In this document: piece by piece, positions 23,157 to 33,060 of the stretch
How positions within the stretch are numbered: the first letter of the stretch is position 1
Layout: every line of letters starts with the position of its first letter
Assembly (NCBI GenBank): GCA_964471115.1
Contig: CAYYFE010000018.1
Span: 8,432-72,431 of the forward strand
Direction: 5' to 3'
DNA length: 64,000 nt
Source: SYFT01 sp964471115
GTDB taxonomy: Bacteria > Acidobacteriota > Vicinamibacteria > Vicinamibacterales > SCN-69-37
The notes under the pieces: generated by a model
Databases searched by the model: none
What the model was told of the DNA's origin: nothing
Seen by the model: only the letters and a program-made list of their open reading frames with translations
Position numbers and translations under genes: made by a program

Positions 23157-26078
23157 GTGACACTTCCTGAGATCGGCGCGGTGGTCTCGCACTACCGCAT
23201 CGTGCGTCGCCTGGGCACCGGGGGCATGGGCGCGGTGTTCCTCGCGCAGGACATGACGCTCGACCGCCCGGTGGCCATCAAGTGGCTGTCGGCCGCAGAC
23301 GACGTCCATGCCCGGCGGCGATTGCTGCGCGAAGCGCAGGCGGTGGCCGCGCTCGACCACAAAGGCATTGCCGCGGTCTACGAGGTCGGACACGACCCGG
23401 CCGGCGGCGACTTCATCGTCATGCAATACGTCGAGGGCGAGACGCTGGCCGCGCGCCTGCAGCGCGGCCCGTTGCTGCCGGCCGAAGCCCTGACGCTGGG
23501 CAGCCGCATTGCTGACGCGTTGGCGGCGGCGCATCGTCGTGGCGTCATCCATCGCGATCTCAAGCCGCACAACATCGTGATCAGCGCGGCCGGCGGACCC
23601 AAGTTGCTTGACTTCGGCCTGGCGCGCCGCACGGTGCCGTCCGCCTCCGCTGGCGAGCAACCCACGATGAGCGCCACGGTCACGCGGCCTGTCGTCGCGG
23701 GCACCCCGGGCTACATGTCGCCCGAACAGGTGCGTGGTGAGGCGGAGGACGCGCGCAGCGACGTGTTTGCGCTGGGCTGCGTGCTGTACGAGTGCCTCAC
23801 AGGACGGCGGGCGTTTGTCGGGGCGTCGGTGGCGGACGTGTGCGCGGCGACGTTGCAGGTGGAGCCCCCGCCACCGTCCACGATCGTCAGCGACCTGGGG
23901 CCCGCGCACGACGCGTTGTGCGCGCGGCTGCTGGCCAAGGTGCCAGCCGAGCGGTGTCAGTCGGCGGAAGAGGCGCTGGGCGCGATTCGTACGCTGGCCG
24001 ATACCGCTCGATTCTCGGGCGCCGGACATACGGCCAGTCGAACGCTGCCGGGCATGCCGGTCCTGGCCGGTGTGGGCCGAGGATGGATGGCGGTCATCGT
24101 GGCCGCGCTGGTGTTGCTGGCCGCCGCCGCATGGGCGTGGTCGCGACGGCCGCTGGCCCTGCCCGACGCGCCGGCCGCGGCCAGGCAGCATCACGACCTC
24201 GGCGTGGCGGCGCTGCGTGATGGCACCTATGGAGGCGCACGCGATCAATTCCGTGAAGCCCTGCGCCTGCACGCCGACTATGTGCAGGCCCATGCGGGTG
24301 TGGCGCAGGCGTGCAAGGAACTCGAGGACGAACCGTGCGCCACGCAGGCCGTGTTGCGCATCAACCAGCTGGTGCCCAATCGCACACGCCTGCCCATCGA
24401 CGATCGGTTGCAGCTGGAAGGGGTGCTGGCGCTGGTCGCGCGCACGCCAGACGGTGCGGTGACCGCCTACCGGCAGCTGGCCGATCGTCATGCGACCGAG
24501 GCCGTGCGGCATCTCGACCTGGGCGTGGCGTTGATGGCCGCGGAGGATCGCGCCGGCGCGCGTGAGGCGTTCACCAGAGCCGTGACGCTTGATGCGCAAC
24601 TGCCGGCCGCGCACGTCCGGCTCGGCGTGCTCGACGTGCAGGAGGGGCACACCGCGCGGGCGTTTGCCTCACTCGACGAGGCGGTGCGGCTGTATCGCCT
24701 GGCCGACAACGCCGAGGGGGAATCCGAAGCCGTGTTGCGCAAGGCCACGGCGCTCAACAACACCGGCGACTTCGTGCAGGCCGGCGCCATGCTGGGGGAG
24801 GTGCGGCGGTTGGCGGGCACCCGCTACGTGTCGCAGCGCGTGCGCGCGCGGTTCGAGGAGGCACGCGCGGCGGTGTTGCAGGGCCGGCCGGAGGACGTGG
24901 AGGCGGTCACGGAGGAGGCCGTGCGCGAAGCCGTCGACGCGGGCCTGTATGCCACCGCGGCCGGCGGCCGCATCGACCTGGCCAATGTGTTCCTCGTTCA
25001 GCGGCAACAGCCGCGCGCTGAAGCCGAGTTGACGAGGGCCATCGATCTGGCCGCGCGGTACGGCGCGCGCCGCACCGAGATGCGTGCCAGTCTGCAACTG
25101 GCGTCGCTCAAGCTGCGCGACGACCCCGCTGCGGCTCGCGAACTGGCCACCGCGCCGCTCGCGTACTTCACCGAGGGCCGGTACCTGCGTCTTGAAGCAG
25201 ACGCCAAGAACATCCTGTCGCGCGCGCTCGAGCAGCTGGGCGACTTCGACGAGGCGCGCCGGCTGGCGCGTGAGGTGCTGGCCTACGCTGATGCCACCGG
25301 CAACCTTCCGGCCGCGGCCGACGCGCTCGAGAACCTGGCGGGGCAGGCCGAACTGCAGGGCCACCTGCCTGAAGCGCTGGCCGCGCACGCGCGTCTCGAG
25401 ACCATCTACCGCCAGCAGCGGCGGGTGCCCGTGTTGTCGGGTGTGCTGCTGCGCAAGGCTGAGACGCTCATCCTGCTGGGCCGCGGAGACGAGGCGGCCC
25501 TCGCGCTCGACGAAGTGGAGGCGGCGCTGCGAGAGGGGACCGACACCGATCCGCGCCGGCCGCGCCGCGTGGCGCGCCTGCGCGCGTTACGCGCGGTGGT
25601 GGAGGGACGGTACGACGGGGTCGAGGCGTTTGCCGCCGCGGCCGATGTGCCGCCGGGCGGCGAACCCGACACCATCGCGGTGTCGGCCCGCGTGCTGCGC
25701 GAGCTGGCCCGCGCGCACACGGGGCGGCCGGGTGTGGCCCCCTCGGTGCTCGAGGGCTGGCTGGGCGCGGTGACGTCGGCCGTGCAGCGCCGCGAACCCA
25801 CGCTCTGGGCCGCGCAGGTGCTGGCGCACCGGCGGCAACCCGAAGGGGCCGGCCGCCTCGTGGACGCCGTGTGGGCCTCGCTGGGCACTCTGGACCATCC
25901 CGATCTTCGCTGGCGACTGGCCGCGCTGGCGCCTGCGGGCAGTGTTACCATTCCCGCCCGTACTGTCGACGCAGAGTTGCAGAAGCTCCGGGCGCGGTGG
26001 CCCGCCGCCGATGTCGATTCGTACTTGCGTCGTGCCGACCTGAAGATCCTGCTGGCATCAAAGGGAGCGGACCGATGA
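23157..26078 (+). CDS. Receptor-type Ser/Thr protein kinase with TPR domain
   Basis: This is a 973-residue Hanks-type kinase. The N-terminal kinase domain (about residues 12-275) shows the glycine loop GTGGMG, catalytic Lys in PVAIKWL, HRDLKPHN, DFGLARR and the GTPGYMSPEQ activation segment, so it should be active. One transmembrane helix (WMAVIVAALVLLAAAAWAW, ~residues 304-322) separates it from an external region of about 640 residues made of TPR-like helical pairs (AVAALRDGTYGGARDQFREAL, AVRHLDLGVALMAAEDRAGAREAFTRAV). The TPR part probably binds protein partners or senses a signal. Start is GTG 23157. The stop overlaps the next gene by 4 nt (ATGA), so the two are coupled. Confidence 0.92.
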   Translation: MTLPEIGAVVSHYRIVRRLGTGGMGAVFLAQDMTLDRPVAIKWLSAADDVHARRRLLREAQAVAALDHKGIAAVYEVGHDPAGGDFIVMQYVEGETLAARLQRGPLLPAEALTLGSRIADALAAAHRRGVIHRDLKPHNIVISAAGGPKLLDFGLARRTVPSASAGEQPTMSATVTRPVVAGTPGYMSPEQVRGEAEDARSDVFALGCVLYECLTGRRAFVGASVADVCAATLQVEPPPPSTIVSDLGPAHDALCARLLAKVPAERCQSAEEALGAIRTLADTARFSGAGHTASRTLPGMPVLAGVGRGWMAVIVAALVLLAAAAWAWSRRPLALPDAPAAARQHHDLGVAALRDGTYGGARDQFREALRLHADYVQAHAGVAQACKELEDEPCATQAVLRINQLVPNRTRLPIDDRLQLEGVLALVARTPDGAVTAYRQLADRHATEAVRHLDLGVALMAAEDRAGAREAFTRAVTLDAQLPAAHVRLGVLDVQEGHTARAFASLDEAVRLYRLADNAEGESEAVLRKATALNNTGDFVQAGAMLGEVRRLAGTRYVSQRVRARFEEARAAVLQGRPEDVEAVTEEAVREAVDAGLYATAAGGRIDLANVFLVQRQQPRAEAELTRAIDLAARYGARRTEMRASLQLASLKLRDDPAAARELATAPLAYFTEGRYLRLEADAKNILSRALEQLGDFDEARRLAREVLAYADATGNLPAAADALENLAGQAELQGHLPEALAAHARLETIYRQQRRVPVLSGVLLRKAETLILLGRGDEAALALDEVEAALREGTDTDPRRPRRVARLRALRAVVEGRYDGVEAFAAAADVPPGGEPDTIAVSARVLRELARAHTGRPGVAPSVLEGWLGAVTSAVQRREPTLWAAQVLAHRRQPEGAGRLVDAVWASLGTLDHPDLRWRLAALAPAGSVTIPARTVDAELQKLRARWPAADVDSYLRRADLKILLASKGADR

Positions 26079-26668
26079 CACACGATGCACCCCGATGGGA
26101 CTTTCGCAAGATCCTGACGCGCCTTCTGCTGCCGGCGATCCTCGGCGGCGCGCTTGTGCTGGCGTTCCAGCGCATGTACGACGATGACGATCGGCCGCCG
26201 ATCATCGTCAGTAACGGCTCAGTCATCATCGAGGACGCCGGCGGCATGTCATCGGCGGGACCGGGTGAGTTCCGCAAGTCGACCAGTAATCCCGCCGGCC
26301 GGACCGTCTACGTGCACGAGCATGACGGCAAGGGCCCGCGCAAGTTCAACGCGTCGGTCAGCGCCAGCACGTGCGGCGCGTCGTACTACGGCCTGAACCT
26401 CAAGCGCGCGGTCTTCACCTACACCGCGGCCGGCGCGTCGCGTGAGATCGAAGTCAGACGGCGCAGCACCATGTTCTCGCGCGCGCTCGAATTCGACGTC
26501 GACAACAACGCCTCGCAGGGGCAGCCGGTGCCCGAGCGGCTGGTGATTGACGAGGCCGACGGCCGGCTCGTCAGCGTCCGGCTCGAGTTCAACGGCCCGA
26601 CGCAGACCCGCACCTGCGAGTTCTCGGACGCGGAGACCGCGAGAGTTGTCTTCCATCAGACCCAATAG
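26075..26668 (+). CDS. Membrane-anchored hypothetical protein coupled to the kinase
   Basis: The 197-residue protein starts at ATG 26075 (AAGGGAG upstream), overlapping the kinase stop in ATGA. It has one N-terminal hydrophobic segment (ILTRLLLPAILGGALVLAF, residues ~13-31), an acidic spacer (MYDDDDRPP), then a mostly beta domain: SVIIEDAGG, TVYVHEHDGKGPRKFNASV, RAVFTYTAAGASREIEVRR, LVSVRLEFNGPTQTRTCEF. I do not recognise the domain. Its strict coupling to the kinase suggests it is a substrate, sensor or partner of the kinase at the membrane; that is inference from position only. Confidence 0.7.
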   Translation: MTHDAPRWDFRKILTRLLLPAILGGALVLAFQRMYDDDDRPPIIVSNGSVIIEDAGGMSSAGPGEFRKSTSNPAGRTVYVHEHDGKGPRKFNASVSASTCGASYYGLNLKRAVFTYTAAGASREIEVRRRSTMFSRALEFDVDNNASQGQPVPERLVIDEADGRLVSVRLEFNGPTQTRTCEFSDAETARVVFHQTQ

Positions 26669-26709
26669 GCCGTCGGCCGTGCGGAACTTCTAGGCCAGGG
26701 CCGGCGCGG

Positions 26710-29361
<2,652 letters not shown>

Positions 29362-29372
29362 AGGGTGCCGGG

Positions 29373-29378
29373 ATTATA
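29373..29378 (-). promoter_or_regulatory. Consensus -10 box TATAAT of the kinase gene
   Basis: Perfect TATAAT on the minus strand, 11 nt before ATG 29361, predicting a leader of only a few nucleotides. Confidence 0.5.
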
Positions 29379-29445
29379 CGTGCGGCCGCAATTCGCCGGG
29401 CGGCCGCGCTACCTGCGTCCGACGCCGCGCCGGACGGCCGGGCAA

Positions 29446-29862
29446 TCAGAACGACGCATCGTCCTTGGCGTCGACCTTCTTGTAGACCGCAGCCGTGAAG
29501 TCCAGTGTCTTGCCGTCGTCTTTGAGCGTATAGGGCATCGCGGCGTCGATGCAGCCGTCCTGGCCCGGGTCGTAGGTGATCGCCAGCGTGCCGTTGGTCA
29601 CCGTGAACTTGCCAACACACGCCAGCGTGCCGTCCGTCTCGAACTTCACGCGGCCCTTCGAGTTCATCTTGTAGAAGAGCGGCATGCCTTCGTACTGCCA
29701 GGTCCCGACCAGCTCCGGCGGGACGGCCGAGGTGCCGGCCGCCGCCTGAGCGGCCGTGCCGCTCCCGGGTGCGGGCGCCGGTGGCTCCTCCGGCTTGGCA
29801 TTGCAACCTGTGGCACCTGCGAGAACGAGACTGAGCAGCACTGCGGTCTTCAGACGATTCAT
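29446..29862 (-). CDS. Small lipoprotein, function unknown
   Basis: This 138-residue protein starts at ATG 29862 behind AGGAGGCAGG. Residues 1-20 form a lipoprotein signal with a lipobox-like LAGATGC, so Cys20 would be acylated. A low-complexity Ala/Pro/Gly spacer (residues 21-46) precedes a compact beta domain (ELVGTWQYEGMPLFYKMNSK, GTLACVGKFTVTNGTLAITY) reminiscent of lipocalin-like or DUF-type sheets, with two further cysteines that could pair. Function is unknown. It stands alone between the kinase and the divergent BNR gene. Confidence 0.75.
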   Translation of the reverse strand: MNRLKTAVLLSLVLAGATGCNAKPEEPPAPAPGSGTAAQAAAGTSAVPPELVGTWQYEGMPLFYKMNSKGRVKFETDGTLACVGKFTVTNGTLAITYDPGQDGCIDAAMPYTLKDDGKTLDFTAAVYKKVDAKDDASF

Positions 29863-29972
29863 CCTGCCTCCTGCGGCCGCGTCAATTTACGACAGGCCGT
29901 GACCGGTCTGCAATCGGAACCACCGCACCCGGCCGAGCGACGTACGTCCTTGCACCCTCGCGCCGGCGAGGA

Positions 29973-29978
29973 TAGATT
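29973..29978 (+). promoter_or_regulatory. -10 box TAGATT of the BNR gene
   Basis: TAGATT lies 10 nt upstream of ATG 29989 with no ribosome-binding site between, predicting a leader of about 3-4 nt. Confidence 0.4.
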
Positions 29979-29988
29979 CCGCCTACGT

Positions 29989-32900
29989 ATGCCCACCACG
30001 CCCATTCGCTCGCGTGTCTTCCCGGTCACGGTGCTGGTTGTCGCGATCGCCGCCGGCGCGGCCGTGTGGTCCGCGCCCGCGCCGCAGGCCGGCCGGCCCG
30101 ACCTGGCCGACCTGGCGCCCCTCGAGTTCCGCACCATCGGCCCCGCCAACATGAGCGGCCGGTTCGTCGACCTCGCCGTGGTCGAGTCCGACCCGTACAC
30201 GTTCTACGCGGCCAGCTCGACGGGCGGCATGTACAAGACGGTCGACAACGGCGTGACCTTCACGCCGGTCTTCGAGCGCGAGGGCACCCACTCGCTGGGC
30301 GACGTCGAAATCTTCCAGCCCAACCCCTCCATCGTCTGGGTGGGCACGGGGGAGCGCGCCAACCGGCAGAGTTCGTCGTGGGGCGATGGCGTCTACAAGT
30401 CGACCGACGCGGGCCGCACGTGGACCAACATGGGCCTGCGCGACTCGCACCACATCGGCCGCATCGTCACGCACCCGACCAACCCTGATGTCGTGTACGT
30501 GGCCGCGATGGGGCACCTGTGGGGACCCAACGCCGAACGTGGCCTCTACAAGACCACCGACGGCGGCCGCACGTGGCAGGCGATCTTGCAGGTGAATGAA
30601 GACACCGGCGTGGTGGACGTGGCGATGGATCCGTCCGACCCGCAGACGCTGTATGCCGCCGCGTATCAGCGGCGCCGCACCGCGTACGGCTTCCACGGCG
30701 GCGGTCCCGGCAGCGCGCTCTACAAGTCCACCGACGCCGGCGCCACCTGGCGCAAGCTCACGGGCAACGGATTGCCGGCTGGCGACTACGGCCGCATCGG
30801 CATCGCCATCTACCGCAAGGACCCGCGCATCGTCTACGTCTCGATCGAGCAGGGCAACAAGTACAACGCGTCGACCGCGTACATCGAGCGGCGCGCGGGT
30901 CTGTTCCGCTCCGAGAACAAGGGTGAGAGCTGGACGTTCATGAGCGACTGGAATCCGCGGCCGATGTATGCGAGCCAGATCACCATCGACCCCAACGATG
31001 ACCAGCGCATCTACATGGTCAACTCGTACAGCTTCTCGGACGATGGAGGGCGGACGTTCACGGTGCCGAGCCAGACGCTGCACGGCGACGACCGGCTCGT
31101 GTGGGTCAACCCGAACAACTCGCGCCACGTCATCAAGCTGGACGATGGCGGCATCGGGATTTCGTACGACCGCGGCCTCAAGTGGCTGTATGTGTCGTCG
31201 CTGCCGGTGAGCCAGTACTACCGCGTGGCCGTGGACCAGGCCGTGCCGTTCAACGTGTACGGCGGCCTGCAGGACAACGGCTGCTGGGTGGGACCGTCGG
31301 CGACGTATTTCACCAGCGGCATCCTCAACGACGACTGGAAGCGGCTGTGCGGCGGCGACGGGTTCTTCACCGTGCCAGATCCGTCAGACCCGCGCACCGT
31401 GTATGCGGCGTCGCAATACCTCGGTCTGTCGCGCGTGGACATGCAGACCTGGCAGTCACAGGACATCCGGCCCGGCGACCCGCGCGGCGCGATTGGCGAC
31501 CGGCGCAACTTCGATGTGTGGAGTGACGGCCTGCCCGAGCCCGAGATGGGCAACGCCATGCATCCGGCCAACTGGGACGCGCCTGTGGTGATCTCGCCGC
31601 ACGACCCGCGCACCATTTACGTGGGCATGAAGCACCTGTTCCGCAGCCGCGACAAGGGCATCACGTGGGAAGACCTGGGGCGGCTGACGTCGGACACCGA
31701 CCGCCGCACGTTGCCCATCATGGGCTTCGAGGTGGCCGACCACATCGCGTCGCTTGATGACGGCGTGCCGTACTGGCCCACCATCTCGGCGCTGGCCGAG
31801 TCGCCGCGTGTGGCGGGCGTGTTGTATGTCGGCACCGACGATGGGCGGATTTCGGTGTCGCGTGATGCCGGCCGCACGTGGACCGAGGTGGCGTCGCGCC
31901 TGCCCGGACTGCCGCAGCGCTCGTGGATTGCCGGCATCGAGCCGTCGCGTCATGCCGACGGCACCGTCTATGTGACCGTCGACAACCATCGCAGCGACGA
32001 CTTCCGCAACTACGTGTACCGGTCAACGGACTTTGGTCAGACCTGGACGTCCATTGCCGGCGACCTGCCGCACGGCCGCGTGGCGCGGACCATTCGCGAG
32101 GACGCGCGTAATCCGTCGCTCCTGTATCTGGGCACCGAGATGGGGCTCTTCATCACGCTCGATGGCGGGCAGCGGTGGCTGTCGTTCCGCCAGAACATGC
32201 CTACCGTGGCGGTCAACGACCTCGTCGTGCACACGCGCGATCAGGACCTCGTGCTTGGCACGCATGGCCGCGGCATCTGGATTCTCGACGATGTCACGGC
32301 GCTGCAGGAGTTGACGCCGGCCGTGGCGGCCAGTGCCGCGCATCTGTTCACGCCGCAGCCCGGCGTGCAGATTCGTTATACCAATCTCAAGGCGCACATG
32401 GGCGACATGGTGTTTCGCGGCGACAATCCGCCGGCCGGGGGCATCATCGACTACTGGCTGGGTGCCGAGGGTGGCGACGTGTCGCTGACCGTGCACGATC
32501 GAGCGGGCACGCGTGTGGCCACGATCAACCCCACGCGGCGCCGCGGCGTGAACCGTGTCGTGTGGAACCTGCGCGCCGACGACTTCGTGGTGACCGTGCC
32601 TGGTCAGGGGCCGCAGGGCGGCCGTGGTGCCGCGGCCGCGGGCCGTGGCGGGCGTGGGGGACGTGGCGGCGGTGGCAACCGGCTGCAGGGAGTCTGGGTG
32701 CCGGCGGGGGAGTACACCGTGCGCCTCACCGCGGCGGGTGTGACCAGTGAGAAGCCGATGACCGTGCGCGACGACCCGCGTGTCGACGTGTCGGCCGCCG
32801 ACCGCGCCGCCTGGACGACCATGCTCAGTGAGATCACGGAGGTGTTCCGTCGCGCGGTGGTCGCGGCGGCCGCGCTCCAGTCGCAGACGGGTGGTGACGC

Positions 32901-33060
32901 CGAAGCGCGCCGGCTGGCCGGCCTGCTGCCCGCGCGCGTCAGCTCGCTCTACGCGGAGGTGGGTCGCTACGCCGGCCGCCCGACCGCCGACCAGCGCGCG
33001 CAGCTGGAGTATTACCGGTCAGTGGCCGAGCGACTCGAACGCGCGCGGAACGATCCGTAG
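29989..33060 (+). CDS. Secreted BNR/sortilin-like (VPS10-type) beta-propeller protein
   Basis: The 1023-residue protein has a signal peptide (residues ~8-28). Its body is a large propeller with many Asp-box/BNR repeats: STGGMYKTVDNGVTF, GVYKSTDAGRTWTNMG, GLYKTTDGGRTWQAI, ALYKSTDAGATWRKL, LFRSRDKGITWEDLG, GLFITLDGGQRWLS. Residues around 865-885 are Gly/Arg-rich (GGRGAAAAGRGGRGG), followed by a beta-sandwich strand (WVPAGEYTVRLTAAG) and a helical tail. Such proteins are often annotated as glycosyl hydrolases or sortilin-like, but no catalytic residues are evident; an exported binding or scaffold role is likelier. It is a paralogue of the convergent gene at 33019, and the two 3' ends overlap by 42 nt. 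Confidence 0.88.
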   Translation: MPTTPIRSRVFPVTVLVVAIAAGAAVWSAPAPQAGRPDLADLAPLEFRTIGPANMSGRFVDLAVVESDPYTFYAASSTGGMYKTVDNGVTFTPVFEREGTHSLGDVEIFQPNPSIVWVGTGERANRQSSSWGDGVYKSTDAGRTWTNMGLRDSHHIGRIVTHPTNPDVVYVAAMGHLWGPNAERGLYKTTDGGRTWQAILQVNEDTGVVDVAMDPSDPQTLYAAAYQRRRTAYGFHGGGPGSALYKSTDAGATWRKLTGNGLPAGDYGRIGIAIYRKDPRIVYVSIEQGNKYNASTAYIERRAGLFRSENKGESWTFMSDWNPRPMYASQITIDPNDDQRIYMVNSYSFSDDGGRTFTVPSQTLHGDDRLVWVNPNNSRHVIKLDDGGIGISYDRGLKWLYVSSLPVSQYYRVAVDQAVPFNVYGGLQDNGCWVGPSATYFTSGILNDDWKRLCGGDGFFTVPDPSDPRTVYAASQYLGLSRVDMQTWQSQDIRPGDPRGAIGDRRNFDVWSDGLPEPEMGNAMHPANWDAPVVISPHDPRTIYVGMKHLFRSRDKGITWEDLGRLTSDTDRRTLPIMGFEVADHIASLDDGVPYWPTISALAESPRVAGVLYVGTDDGRISVSRDAGRTWTEVASRLPGLPQRSWIAGIEPSRHADGTVYVTVDNHRSDDFRNYVYRSTDFGQTWTSIAGDLPHGRVARTIREDARNPSLLYLGTEMGLFITLDGGQRWLSFRQNMPTVAVNDLVVHTRDQDLVLGTHGRGIWILDDVTALQELTPAVAASAAHLFTPQPGVQIRYTNLKAHMGDMVFRGDNPPAGGIIDYWLGAEGGDVSLTVHDRAGTRVATINPTRRRGVNRVVWNLRADDFVVTVPGQGPQGGRGAAAAGRGGRGGRGGGGNRLQGVWVPAGEYTVRLTAAGVTSEKPMTVRDDPRVDVSAADRAAWTTMLSEITEVFRRAVVAAAALQSQTGGDAEARRLAGLLPARVSSLYAEVGRYAGRPTADQRAQLEYYRSVAERLERARNDP

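Noticed and set aside
29382..29413. GCGGCCGC-rich stretch upstream of the kinase resembling a REP
   Set aside because: Only half of the consensus is present and the arms do not pair over the usual length, so it was not called as a repeat.
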